Positions 42,612-52,880 of a DNA stretch of 64,000 nucleotides are shown here, piece by piece. The DNA is from Thermomicrobiales bacterium (GTDB lineage Bacteria > Chloroflexota > Chloroflexia > Thermomicrobiales > CADCWN01). The DNA lies in assembly GCA_030446685.1 (NCBI GenBank), contig JAUJMV010000023.1, forward strand, positions 54,755 through 118,754, read 5' to 3'. The stretch's first letter is position 1. Each line of letters begins with the position of its first letter. Below the pieces are notes generated by a model that had not been told where the DNA came from, did no database searches, and was given only the letters and a program-made list of their open reading frames with translations. A program made the position numbers and the translations under genes.

Positions 42612-43890
42612 GTGCCACGCGAGACGATCTTCACGATGGACGCGTCGAGCATCAAGTACGGGCCAGGGGGCGACCCGCGAGATCGGGCACGACATGAAGC
42701 GACTGGGCGCCAGCCGGGTGATGGTGGTGACCGACCCGGGCCTGGCGACGGGCGAACCGGTGACGGTCGCGCTTGACGCCCTCCGCGCGGCGGGCATCGA
42801 CGCCGTGCTCTTCGACCAGGTGCAGGTCGAGCCGACGGACGTCTCCTTCAAGGACGCCATCCGGTTCGCGACCGAGGGCCGCTTCGACGGTTACGTCGCC
42901 GTCGGCGGCGGGTCGAGCATGGACACGGCCAAGGCGGCCAACCTCTACGCCACCTACCCGGCCCCCTTCCTGACCTACGTCAACCCGCCGATCGGCGAAG
43001 GGCACCCCGTCCCGGGGCCGCTCACGCCGCTGATCGCCGTGCCGACTACTGCCGGGACCGGCAGTGAGACGACCGGCGTGGCCATCTTCGACCTCCTCGA
43101 GATGCACGCCAAGACGGGCATCGCCCACCGCGCCCTGCGGCCGGCGTTGGGCATCGTCGATCCTGAGAACACGCGGACGCTGCCCCCACTGGTGGCGGCC
43201 TGCTCGGGGCTGGACGTGTTGAGCCACGCGATCGAGTCGTTCACCGCGTTGCCGTTCGACCAGCGCGAGGCGCCCGCCGAGCCCGGCCTGCGCCCGGCCT
43301 ACCAGGGTGCCAACCCGATCAGCGACATCTGGGCGGCCCAAGCGATCCGCATGGTGTCGCGGTACATTGCCCGCGCCAGCCGAGACCTCGGCGATGACGA
43401 GGCGCGCGGCCAGATGCTGCTGGCTGCCACCTTCGCCGGCATCGGCTTCGGCAACGCTGGCGTCCACCTGCCGCACGGGATGTCCTACCCGGTGGCCGGC
43501 ATGGTACGCGACTTCCGGCCGGCGGGCTACGACGTCGACCATCCCCTCATCCCGCACGGCATGTCGGTCATCCTCAACGCGCCGGCCGTCTTCCGCTGGA
43601 CCGCCGAGGCGGCCCCGCGGCGCCACCTGGAGGCCGCCAGACTCATGGGCGCCGACGTCTCCGGCGCTAGCCCCGAGGACGCGGGCGAGGTGCTCGCCGG
43701 GGCGATCATCGGGCTGATGCGCGAGCTCGACATGCCCGGCGGGCTGCGGGGGTGGGCTACGGCCCCGAGGACGTCGACCGGCTGGTCGAGGGGACGCTGC
43801 CGCAGCACCGCGTCACCAAGCTCTCGCCGCGCCCGGCCGGCCCCGAGGAGCTGCGGCAGCTCTTCCTGGACGCCATGGCCTACTGGTAGC
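42612..43890 (+). CDS. Iron-containing alcohol dehydrogenase, hydroxyacid-oxoacid transhydrogenase-like; frameshifts near 42665 and 43750
   Basis: MPRETIFTMDASSIKYGPG / GATREIGHDMKRLGASRVMVVTDPGLA...VGGGSSMDTAKAANLYATYP...PTTAGTGSETTGVAIFD...HLPHGMSYPVAGMV / VGYGPEDVDRLVEGTLPQHRVTKLSPRPAGPEELRQLFLDAMAYW*. Confidence 0.88.
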
Positions 43891-43913
43891 CCCCGCGCGG
43901 GCCGGCGCCGACC

Positions 43914-44860
43914 CGCGAGCAGGCGATGGCGCTGATGCGCACCTCGTTGACCACCGTCGTGCGCGAATGGGCGGATTTCTCGGCCGGCGTCTTCGACACG
44001 AGGGGCCAGCTGATCGCCCAGGCGGAGCGGGCGATGCGCGTCGCGATCGCAGCAGGTCCCGGACGGCCGTTACGGGCACACCGGCTACCGCGACCGCTTC
44101 GACGCCCCATTGAAGCTGCAGGTGACGATCACCAAGCGAGGCGACGCGATGCACGTCGACTGGGGCCGGCACCGATGGCCGAGACGCGCGCGCGGCGATC
44201 AACGTCGTCCTCGACGTACCGCCCCCCTACCAGGGTCGAGCTAGCGAATGCTCCCACGCCTACGTGATCCCTCTGCGGACGCCGAGCGCGCCGTCGACGG
44301 GGCTCGTTCCGCGAGTGCCGGTGACCGTCGCCGCGCCCCGGGCTGCTGCCAGCAGCGGTGCAACGCGATCCCGCCCGCGCCAGGTCGCCGGGTGGCATCG
44401 TCATCGGCCACTTTCCGCCGGGCCTCATCCTCGGCGCGCTCGCCCTGGCTATCGCCGCCCGCGTGATCGCCGGAACGAGCCGTGGGGCGCCGACTACGGC
44501 GCGGGCTTCGTGGCGGACGAACGGATCGCGGACCGCGCCGAGCGGCTGGCCCGCCTGCGGGGGTGCGCTGGCTGCGCGGAGATCAACAGCGGCGATCGCC
44601 CGGGTGAACGAGCGATGATCGAGGAGAGCAACACTTCCTCGGTCGCTGGTGTTCGGCGTCGACGCCTGGGCGACGACGCGGGCACGGTCGGCGAGATGAA
44701 GGGGCGCGCTACGCCCGCGGCGAAGCGGGGTCTTCGACCCGCGCCGATTCCCAGCGCACCGGCGTCAAGGAGGCCGCCATCGTCAACCTGCAAGTGCGCC
44801 ACTGGATCGACGCCAGGCGGCGGCAGCCCGCACACCCGCGTGGCCGACCTCCTAGGAGGG
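43914..44860 (+). pseudogene. Hydantoinase B/5-oxoprolinase family protein, decayed
   Basis: ALMRTSLTTVVREWADFSAGVFDTRGQLIAQA; DGRYGHTGYRDRFDAPLKLQVTITKRGDAMHVDWAG; AINVVLDVPPPYQG; VIGHFPPGLILGALALAIAARVIAGTS, scattered over frames with missing middle. Confidence 0.6.
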
Positions 44861-44864
44861 CGCG

Positions 44865-46613
44865 ATGGCGGGATTCCCCCCACCCCAGACCCACCGGCCG
44901 GCGGTCGTCGGCAGCCGCTACATGGCCGCGACCGGCCACCCCCTCGCGACGCAGGCGGCGGTGCGCATCCTCGAGGCGGGCGGCAACGCGATCGACGCCG
45001 GCGTGGCGGCCGGCCTCTGCGTCAATGTCCTCCAGCCCGACATGACCAACCTCGGGGGCGTCGCGCCGATCATCCTCTACAGCGCCCGCGACGACGCCGT
45101 CCAGGCCATCAGCGGCCTCGGCCACTGGCCGCGCGCCGCCTCCCGCGACTACTTCATCCGCGAGTGCGGCGGCGCGATCCCGCCGGGCGTGCGCCGCTGC
45201 GTCGTGCCCGCGGCGGTCGACGCCTGGCTGACCGCCCTGGCGCGCTTCGGCACCCTCGCGCTCGCCGAGGTCGCCGCGCCGGCGATCGCGCTGGCCGCGG
45301 GGGGCTTCGCGGTCTACCCCTTCCTGGCGGCCAACCTCGCCGACGAGGCGGCGGGGCTGGCGCGCTGGCCCTCCAGCGCGGCGGTCTTCCTCCCCGGCGG
45401 CCGCCCCCCGCGCCCCGGCGAGCGGTTCCGCCAGCCCGACCTCGCCCGCACGCTGCGGATGCTCGTCGAGGCGGAGGCGGGGAGCCGCGGGCTGGGGCGC
45501 GCGGCGGCGATCGGCGCGGCGCGCGACCGCTTCTACCGCGGCGACATCGCCGAGCGGATCGCCGCCTTCCACGCCGAGGAGGGGGGCTGGCTGGGGCTCG
45601 ACGACCTGCGCGACTTCCACGTCGAGGTCGAGCGGCCCGTCTCCGTGCGCTACCGCGGCCACGACGTCCACGGCTGCCGCCCCTGGTGCCAGGGGCCGGT
45701 CGCGCTCCAAGCGCTGGGGATCCTCGCGGGCTACGACCTCGCCGCGCTCGGCCACAACACGGCCGAGGCGCTGCACCTCATCCTGGAGGCGCTGAAGGCC
45801 GCCTTCGCCGACCGCGAGCGCTACTACGGCGACCCGCGCTTCGTCGACGTGCCGGTCGACGGCCTGCTGCACCCGGCCTACGCCGCCCGCTGGCGCGAGC
45901 GCATCCGCCCCGACCGCGCCTCCCCCGGCATGCCGGAGCCGGGCGATCCCTGGCCCTTCCAGCCGGGCGGCCGCGCGGCGCCCCCGCCGGCCTGGCGCGC
46001 GCCGGCGGTCCTCAGCGCCCCGGTCGAGCCGGACACCAGCTATCTCTGCGTCGTCGACGAGTGGGGCAACGCCTTCTCGGCCACGCCGAGCGACGGCGGC
46101 GGCGCCTCGCCCGTCATCCCCGGCCTCGGCTTCATCGTCTCCGGGCGGGGCGTGCAGTCCTGGCTCGATCCCGACCACCCCAGCGCGATCGCGCCCGGCA
46201 AGCGCCCGCGCCTGACGCCGAGCCCCGGCCTGATCACCCGCGACGGGCGCGTCTTCGCGCCCTATGGCACGCCGGGCCTCGACGTGCAGCCGCAGGCGAT
46301 GGTCCAGTTCGTCGTCAACCTGCTCGACTTCGGGCTGGAGCCGCAGGCCGCCATCGAGGCGCCGCGCGTCGCCAGCTACAGCTTCCCGGCCTCGACCCAC
46401 CCGCACCCCTACACCCCCGGCCGGGCCGCCGTCGAGGGGCGCCTCCCGGCCGCGGTGCTGGCCGAGCTGGAGCGGCGCGGCCACCGGGTCGAGCGCTGGC
46501 CCGACTGGGCCGCGCGGGCCGGCGCCCTCTGCGCGGTCGTCGCCGACCGCGAGCGCGGCTTCCTCGCCGGCGCCGCCGACCCGCGACGGATGGCCTACGC
46601 GATGGGCTGGTAG
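44865..46613 (+). CDS. Gamma-glutamyltransferase family protein (Ntn hydrolase)
   Basis: MAATGHPLATQAAVRILEAGGNAIDAGVAAGLCVNVLQPDMTNLGG; DTSYLCVVDEWGNAFSATPSDGGG; GTPGLDVQPQAMVQFVVNLLDFGLEPQAAIEAPR. Confidence 0.93.
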   Translation: MAGFPPPQTHRPAVVGSRYMAATGHPLATQAAVRILEAGGNAIDAGVAAGLCVNVLQPDMTNLGGVAPIILYSARDDAVQAISGLGHWPRAASRDYFIRECGGAIPPGVRRCVVPAAVDAWLTALARFGTLALAEVAAPAIALAAGGFAVYPFLAANLADEAAGLARWPSSAAVFLPGGRPPRPGERFRQPDLARTLRMLVEAEAGSRGLGRAAAIGAARDRFYRGDIAERIAAFHAEEGGWLGLDDLRDFHVEVERPVSVRYRGHDVHGCRPWCQGPVALQALGILAGYDLAALGHNTAEALHLILEALKAAFADRERYYGDPRFVDVPVDGLLHPAYAARWRERIRPDRASPGMPEPGDPWPFQPGGRAAPPPAWRAPAVLSAPVEPDTSYLCVVDEWGNAFSATPSDGGGASPVIPGLGFIVSGRGVQSWLDPDHPSAIAPGKRPRLTPSPGLITRDGRVFAPYGTPGLDVQPQAMVQFVVNLLDFGLEPQAAIEAPRVASYSFPASTHPHPYTPGRAAVEGRLPAAVLAELERRGHRVERWPDWAARAGALCAVVADRERGFLAGAADPRRMAYAMGW

Positions 46614-46743
46614 GCGCACCGCCGGTCGGCCGTCGTCGGTGGAGTGGGTCCGGCCACGGCGATCGAGGGCAGCGAAGCCAGGATGCTTGGGCGGAACCCG
46701 CCGGCGGCCGGCGGCCGGCGACTGACAACGGAGAGGGGAAACG

Positions 46744-48921
46744 ATGACCGTTATGCACCTCGCCATCCACTCCCGCGCGCCCCATGCCGACGGTGTCGCC
46801 TTCGGTGGCACCGGGCCGTACGAGCGGCTCGACGGCACGATCGGGTTCGCCGTCGAGCCGGGGCACGCGGCCAACCGCCCCATCATCGATCTTGACCGGG
46901 CGGCGCGCGACGACACCGGGCGCGTGCGCTTCCAGGCCGACTTCTGCCTGCTGCAGCCGCTCGAGCCGGCGCGCGGCAACCGCCGCCTCCTCTTCGAGGT
47001 ACTGAACCGGGGCCGCAAGCTCCTGCCGCGCATGCTCGACCACGCCCCGCCCGACGCCGAGCCGACCGCCCGGATCGACCCCGGCGACGGCTTCCTCCTG
47101 CGGCACGGCTGGACGATCGCCTGGTGCGGCTGGCAGTGGGACGTCGTCCGCGGACCGGCGCTGATGGGCCTGGAGGCGCCGCAGGCGCTGGAGGCGGTGG
47201 ACGGGCAGGCCCGCCCGATCGGGGGGCAGGTCATCTGCCAGTTCCAGCCGAACGAGGCGCTGCGGGACCACCTCCTCGCCGACCGCGTCCACCGGCCCTA
47301 CCCCGCCGCCGATCTCCCCGACCCCGACGCCATCATGACCGTGCGCGACGCCGCCGGCGGCCCCCGCGCGACTATCCCGCGCGACCGCTGGCGCTTCGCC
47401 CGCGCCGGGGCGGACGGCGCCCCCGTCCCGGACCACACCCGCGTCTGGCTGGCCGACGGCTTCGCGCCGGGGCGCGTCTACGAGGTCGTCTACCGCACCG
47501 CTAGCAGCCCGGTCGTCGGGGCCGGGCTGCTGGCGGTGCGCGACGCGGTCGCCTTCCTGCGGCACGGCGACGCCGTGGCCGGCAACCCCTGCGCCGGCCG
47601 CATCGACCACACCTTCGGCTTCGGCATGTCGCAGAGCGGGCGCTTCCTGCGCCACTTCCTCTACCTCGGCCTCAACCTCGACGAGGCGGGCCGCCCCGTC
47701 TTCGATGGCCTGCTGCCCCATGTCGCCGGGGCGCGCCGCGGCGAGTTCAACAGCCGCTTCGCCCAGCCCTCCGTGCAGCAGACGCCGGGCTTCGGCCACC
47801 TGCCGCCCTTCGCCGACGACGAGGGGCCGCACCCGCCGGCCGGTGCCGCCGGTGGCCTCCTCGGCCGCCAGCGCGCCCTCGGCGGCGTGCCGAAAATCGT
47901 CTCGATCAACACCTCGGCGGAGTACTGGCGCGGCGACGCCTCCCTCGCCCACACCGACCCCGCGGGCACACGCGACCTCGCCCTGCCGCCGGAGGTCCGC
48001 GCCTACCTCTTCGCCGGTACCCAGCACGGCCTCGGGACGGTGCCGCCCCCGCGGGTCAATGCCAACGACGGCGCGCGCGGGGCGCATCCTTTCAACGCGC
48101 TTGATTACGCCCCCCTCCTGCGCGCCGCGCTCGTCAACCTCGAGCGCTGGGTGACCGCCGGCGAGGCGCCGCCGCCGAGCGCCGTGCCCCGCCTGGCCGA
48201 CGGCACGGCCGTGCCCGCCCGCGCCGCCCTCGACGCCTACCGCGCCATCCCGGGCGCGACCCTGCCCGACCCCGCCCGCCTGCCGGCCCTGTGCCGCTAT
48301 GACCTCGGCCCCGACGCGGACCGGGGGGTCGGGCGTTACCCGGCGGTCGCCGGCGCCCCTTACCCGGCCTACGTCTCGGCGGTCGACGCCGACGGCAATG
48401 AGGTCGCGGGCGTCCGCATGCCCGACCTGGTCGTGCCGGTCGCGACCTACACCGGCTGGAACCCGCGCGCACCGGAATCGGGCGGCACCGGCCAGATCAT
48501 CCCGATGCAGGGCTCGACCTTCCCCTTCGCCTCCGACGCTGCCGCGCGCGAACGGGCCGGCGACCCGCGCCCGTCGGTCGCCGAGCGCTACCGCGGCCGT
48601 GACGACTACCTCGCCCGGGTCCGCCGCGCCGCCGAGAGGTTGGTCGCGGAGCGGTATCTGCTCGCCGAGGATGTCGACCTGGCGCTCCGGCTGGCGGCGG
48701 AACGCTACGACTACGTCACGGGCGGGGCGAGGGACGGGGGTGAGACCGGGGGCTGGTGCCGGCTTGCAATGGTTGCGATGGTGGCGCTGTCAACGTACGT
48801 CGGCAGGGGAGCGTTGATGTGGCATGAGGGCATGCTTGGGCGAGCGGTGGTGGTCGTTCAGGCGGCGGTGGATGGCCCCGTCATCTCGCGCCAAGTGGCG
48901 AAGCGCTGGTCACGGGTCTGA
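46744..48921 (+). CDS. Alpha/beta hydrolase domain-containing protein; natural C-terminus probably replaced after ~48760
   Basis: FGGTGPYERLDGTIGFAVEPGHAANRPIIDLDRAARDDTGRVRFQADFCLLQPL; FGFGMSQSGRFLRHFLYLGLN; terminal ~50 aa low quality, overlapping an antisense transposase remnant. Confidence 0.85.
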   Translation: MTVMHLAIHSRAPHADGVAFGGTGPYERLDGTIGFAVEPGHAANRPIIDLDRAARDDTGRVRFQADFCLLQPLEPARGNRRLLFEVLNRGRKLLPRMLDHAPPDAEPTARIDPGDGFLLRHGWTIAWCGWQWDVVRGPALMGLEAPQALEAVDGQARPIGGQVICQFQPNEALRDHLLADRVHRPYPAADLPDPDAIMTVRDAAGGPRATIPRDRWRFARAGADGAPVPDHTRVWLADGFAPGRVYEVVYRTASSPVVGAGLLAVRDAVAFLRHGDAVAGNPCAGRIDHTFGFGMSQSGRFLRHFLYLGLNLDEAGRPVFDGLLPHVAGARRGEFNSRFAQPSVQQTPGFGHLPPFADDEGPHPPAGAAGGLLGRQRALGGVPKIVSINTSAEYWRGDASLAHTDPAGTRDLALPPEVRAYLFAGTQHGLGTVPPPRVNANDGARGAHPFNALDYAPLLRAALVNLERWVTAGEAPPPSAVPRLADGTAVPARAALDAYRAIPGATLPDPARLPALCRYDLGPDADRGVGRYPAVAGAPYPAYVSAVDADGNEVAGVRMPDLVVPVATYTGWNPRAPESGGTGQIIPMQGSTFPFASDAAARERAGDPRPSVAERYRGRDDYLARVRRAAERLVAERYLLAEDVDLALRLAAERYDYVTGGARDGGETGGWCRLAMVAMVALSTYVGRGALMWHEGMLGRAVVVVQAAVDGPVISRQVAKRWSRV

Positions 48922-49136
48922 CGGTAGCCGTCGGCGCTGAGGCGATGGCGACGCGGGCGGAAGTGGTTGGCGATGGGCCCATAGGTGGCGAGGAAGCGCT
49001 GGGCGCTGCCGGGCGATGTGAACCGGCCCTTGCGCCGCTGGCGCTGCCGCGTGGGCCGGTGGGAGCTCTCCGCATGGCCGATGATCCCCAGTGGGAAGCG
49101 ATGGCGGCGATAAGTGGCGGCACGGTTCATGTCTCT
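48858..49136 (-). mobile_element. IS6-like transposase C-terminal remnant
   Basis: RRKGRFTSPGSAQRFLATYGPIANHFRPRRHRLSADGYRQTRDQRFATWREMTG. Confidence 0.7.
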
Positions 49137-49334
49137 CATGCCGCCAGTATCCCACACCAACATCACTCGATCTCAACTTGACAATGCCGCCGTGTGGCGC
49201 GCGGGCGCCGGGCAGGTGATGCGCGGCGCCCTCCCGGCCACCCGCCCGCGTGTATACTGGCCCGGCGCGCCGCACGAGGCCGGCGTCGCGCCCCCGGAGC
49301 GGGGCGGTGGCCCGGCAAGGCGAGGAGGAGGACG

Positions 49335-49988
49335 ATGCCGACCCTGGACCTGACGCCCGATCAACTGCTCACCACGACGCGCGCGGTCCGCCAGCGGCTC
49401 GCCCTCGCCCGCCCGGTCGAGCGCGCGGTCCTCGAGGAGTGCCTGGCGATCGCCCACCAGGCGCCGACCGGCGCCCACCGGCAGCACTGGCACTTCGTCG
49501 TGGTCACCGACCCGGCGAAGCGGGCCGCGCTCGCCGACTGCTACCGGCGCGGCTGGCGGGCCTATCGCGCTGCCGGCGGCGGGGCCGGCGCCACCCGGAC
49601 CGGCGACCCCGCGCGCGACGCCGCCCTGGCCCGCATCGGCGCCTCGTCCGCCTACCTGGCCGAGCACCTGCAGGACGTGCCGGTCCTCGTCGTCCCCTGC
49701 ATCGCCGGGCGGACCGACGGGCTGCCGGCGGCCGCGCAGGCGGGCACCTGGGGCTCGATCCTCCCCGCGGTCTGGAGCTTCATGCTGGCCGCCCGCGCCC
49801 GCGGGCTCGGCACCGTCTGGACCACGCTGCACCTGCCCCACGAGCGCGAGGCCGCCGCGGTGCTGGGCATCCCCTACGAGGAGGTGGTGCAGACCGCCCT
49901 GATCCCCGTCGCCTACACCATCGGCGTCGATTTCCGGCCCGGGCAGCGCGAGCCGCTGGCCCGGACGGTCCACTGGGACGCGTGGTAG
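49335..49988 (+). CDS. Nitroreductase family protein
   Basis: AVRQRLALARPVERAVLEECLAIAHQAPTGAHRQHWHFVVVTDPAKRAAL; GSILPAVWSFMLAARARGLGTVWTT. Confidence 0.92.
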   Translation: MPTLDLTPDQLLTTTRAVRQRLALARPVERAVLEECLAIAHQAPTGAHRQHWHFVVVTDPAKRAALADCYRRGWRAYRAAGGGAGATRTGDPARDAALARIGASSAYLAEHLQDVPVLVVPCIAGRTDGLPAAAQAGTWGSILPAVWSFMLAARARGLGTVWTTLHLPHEREAAAVLGIPYEEVVQTALIPVAYTIGVDFRPGQREPLARTVHWDAW

Positions 49989-50227
49989 GGCCGACGCGCC
50001 GCTGTCTTAGTGGGTGGGGCCGGCCATCGCGTACCTCTCAAAGGGGCGCACGACAGCCCTCGCCTACCGCCCGCACCCGCTCGCGCATAAGCCCTGTAGT
50101 TGACGATGCGTCGGGATGACCAAAGCGGTCAGGACAGGTATAATCCAGGCCTGCGTGTCCTTTGCCGCTGGGACTGAATTGAGTGACGCGCTGGGTGCGG
50201 ACCGGCGCGATGCCAGGCGGGGCGTCC

Positions 50228-51448
50228 ATGCCATTCGTCATCATCGCCACACCGTTCTTCTCGGCCAACGCCGTGCGCTTCATCGCGGCGACCGCCACCC
50301 TGGCCGGCACGGAGCTCGGCGTGATCAGCCAGGAGCCGCCAGAGCTGCTGCCCGGCGACGTGCGTGCGCGGCTTGCCGCGCACTGGCGGGTCGACAACGT
50401 CCTCGATAGCGACCAACTCGTCGGCGCGGCTGAGGAGCTGGCGCGGCGGCACGGGCCGATCCGGCGCCTGCTCAGCGCGCAGGAGCAGATGCAGGTCCCG
50501 CTGGCCGAGGCGCGGGAGCGGCTGGGCGTGCCGGGGATGCGCCCGGAGGCGGCGCAGAACTTCCGCGACAAGGCACGGATGAAGACGCTGCTGCGCGCGG
50601 CGGGGCTGCCCTGCGCGCGGCATCGCCTCGTCACCGATGAGGCGGGGGCCTGGGGCTTCGCCGAGGCGGTCGGCTATCCGCTGATTGTCAAGCCGCCCGA
50701 GGGCGCCGGGACGCAGAACACCTTCCGCGCCGATGGCCCGGACGCGCTGCGCGAGGCGCTGGCGGCCACCGCGCCCGCGCGGGGGCGCGCGACGCTGCTG
50801 GAGGAGTTCATCGTCGGCGAGGAGTTCTCGTTCGACACCTTCTCGCGCGATGGCCGGGCACTCTGGCACTCGCTCACCCGCTACCTGCCGGCGCCGCTGG
50901 AGGTGATGCGCACGCCCTGGATCCAGTGGCGGGTGGTGCTGCCGCGCGAGGTGGACGATTCCCAATACGACGACATCCGCGCGGCGGCGTTTCGCACGCT
51001 GGAAGTCCTCGGGATGGACACGGGGCTGAGCCACCTGGAGTGGTTCCGCCGCCGGGACGGCAGCCTGGCGATCTCCGAGGTGGCCGCCCGCCCGCCCGGC
51101 GCGCAGATCACCACACTGATGTCGCGCGCCCACGATTTCGACGCTGTCGCCGCCTGGGCGCGGCTGATGGTCTTCGGCGCGTTCGAGCCGCCGCCGCGCC
51201 GCTACGCCGCTGGGGCCGTCTATCTGCGCGGGCACGGCCAGGGGGTGATCCGGGCCGTCCACGGCCTCGATGCCGCGGATCGCGAGTTGGGCCACCTGGC
51301 GACCGATGTGAAGTTGCCGGAGATCGGGCGGCCGCCCTCGCCGAGCTACGAGGGCGACGGCTACATCATCGTGCGGCACCCCGAGACGGCGGTGGTGGAG
51401 CGGGCGCTGCTCCGCCTGGTCGAGCTGATTCGCGTGGAACTCGGCTGA
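50228..51448 (+). CDS. ATP-grasp domain protein (D-Ala-D-Ala ligase/CarB-like)
   Basis: FRDKARMKTLLRAAGLPCARHRLV...GYPLIVKPPEGAGTQNTFRADGPDAL; LLEEFIVGEEFSFDTFS; EVAARPPGAQI. Confidence 0.9.
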   Translation: MPFVIIATPFFSANAVRFIAATATLAGTELGVISQEPPELLPGDVRARLAAHWRVDNVLDSDQLVGAAEELARRHGPIRRLLSAQEQMQVPLAEARERLGVPGMRPEAAQNFRDKARMKTLLRAAGLPCARHRLVTDEAGAWGFAEAVGYPLIVKPPEGAGTQNTFRADGPDALREALAATAPARGRATLLEEFIVGEEFSFDTFSRDGRALWHSLTRYLPAPLEVMRTPWIQWRVVLPREVDDSQYDDIRAAAFRTLEVLGMDTGLSHLEWFRRRDGSLAISEVAARPPGAQITTLMSRAHDFDAVAAWARLMVFGAFEPPPRRYAAGAVYLRGHGQGVIRAVHGLDAADRELGHLATDVKLPEIGRPPSPSYEGDGYIIVRHPETAVVERALLRLVELIRVELG

Positions 51449-51545
51449 GGGCAGCGCCGGCAGGACCGCGGCGTCCTGTCGGTCGTGGGGGCGGATCCCC
51501 AGGACCGCCCCCGCAAAGGCCCAGGCGGGGCGACCCGCTGGTGTC

Positions 51546-52760
51546 TCAGTAGCGGTCCGCGGCGGGGCGCTCCTGCATCTGCGGCATGGCGGCGTGGAAG
51601 TCATCGTAGAAGCGCCGGCTGTACTGGTCCAGCAGGGTTTCGACGCGATCGCGGTGTGGGGAGGCGATGACGAAGCCGACGTGGTAGGTCTTGTCGAGCC
51701 GGACGGCGATCTCCGGGTCCTGGTAGGCCGAGGTGTCGGGGTGCTCCTGGCGCGCGAGCGAGATGATCACCCCGGCATAATCCTGGCGCGGGGAGGGCGG
51801 CGTGTACCGGCCGCCGTCCGCGGCGAGTTCGAGTTTGGCCCACTCCGCCCAGAGGTTGACGCCGGTGGCGGCCTCGATCCCCTCGGCGATATTCGCGCCG
51901 CCGACCCGCGCCGCCGTCTCCAGGAAGTAGAACCGGCCGTCCTCGTGCCCCTTGATGAACTCCATGTGCGTCACGCCGCGCGCCAGGCCGAGCGCCTGGA
52001 TCACCTCGCGGCTCGCCGCCTTCAGCATCGTGTCGTCGGCCGCGCCGCGTTCCACCGTGCGGGTGATGAAGATGCCGCCCTGCTGGACCACGTCCATCGG
52101 CGGCCGCCCGTAGCGGTGCGCCTCGGCGAAGAAGGGCTCGCCGTCGACGATCAGCGAATCGACGTGGAAGACCTCGCCGGGGACGTAGCGTTCCAGGACG
52201 TAGAACGATTGCCGGTCGCCGAGCTGGTCCAGGGCCGGCCACAACTCGTCGGCGTGGCCGAGTTTGCGGATGCCGATCGCGGCGGCCTCGCCGCGCGGCT
52301 TGAGGACCCACGGCGGCGGGACGCGCGCCATGAAGGCGCGGAGGCGGTCGTAGTTGAAGATGCCGGTGAAGTCGGGGACGAGGATGCCCGCCCCGGCGGC
52401 CTCCGAGCGCATCGCCAGCTTGTCGCGGAAGCGGCGGGCGACGGTGTCGCCCATGCCGGGCAGGCGCATGTGCTCGCGCAGGGCGGCGGCGGTCTGCACG
52501 TCGAAGTCGTCGAGGGCGACGATGCGATCGATCGGGCGGTCACGGGCGAGGTAGCTGACGCCCTTGATCACGTCATCGAGGTTATAAAGATCGGGCATGT
52601 GGAAGAACTCGTCGATGCTCTCGCGGGGCCAGTCGGCGTGCTCGAGCGCGGAGACCGTGACGAAGATCACGCGCGCGCCCTGGCGCTTGGCCTCGCGGAT
52701 GAACTCCTGCCCCTTCTCGAACCCGGCGATGCAGAGGAGCGTCGTCGGTCCCGCGGTCAT
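51546..52760 (-). CDS. ATP-grasp domain protein
   Basis: [27 protein letters not shown]...[56 protein letters not shown]. Confidence 0.92.
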   Translation of the reverse strand: MTAGPTTLLCIAGFEKGQEFIREAKRQGARVIFVTVSALEHADWPRESIDEFFHMPDLYNLDDVIKGVSYLARDRPIDRIVALDDFDVQTAAALREHMRLPGMGDTVARRFRDKLAMRSEAAGAGILVPDFTGIFNYDRLRAFMARVPPPWVLKPRGEAAAIGIRKLGHADELWPALDQLGDRQSFYVLERYVPGEVFHVDSLIVDGEPFFAEAHRYGRPPMDVVQQGGIFITRTVERGAADDTMLKAASREVIQALGLARGVTHMEFIKGHEDGRFYFLETAARVGGANIAEGIEAATGVNLWAEWAKLELAADGGRYTPPSPRQDYAGVIISLARQEHPDTSAYQDPEIAVRLDKTYHVGFVIASPHRDRVETLLDQYSRRFYDDFHAAMPQMQERPAADRY

Positions 52761-52779
52761 CGTTCCCCCCTTGTGGTTA

Positions 52780-52880
52780 AAGGTTGCAAGTTGAACGTTG
52801 AAGGTTCCGCGGGGATAGGACTTAGGCCGCTTGCCGATGGCCAATGCATGCGCAAACGTCAACCTTCAACTTGCAACCTT
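52780..52880. repeat. Inverted heptad-type repeat in an intergenic spacer (unit ~GGTTGAA)
   Basis: AAGGTTGCAAGTTGAACGTTGAAGGTT (52780-52806) and AACGTCAACCTTCAACTTGCAACCTT (52855-52880). Confidence 0.8.

Noticed and set aside
44709-47234. 841-aa minus-strand ORF
   Set aside because: Antisense shadow of the gamma-glutamyltransferase and hydrolase genes
50139-50144. TATAAT as a promoter for the ATP-grasp gene at 50228
   Set aside because: No -35 hexamer at acceptable spacing; nearest TTGACG is about 33 nt away
50116-50409. 97-aa ORF as ribosomal precursor peptide of the ATP-grasp cluster
   Set aside because: Mostly overlaps the ATP-grasp coding start in another frame; R/A/G-rich, without leader/core-like organisation
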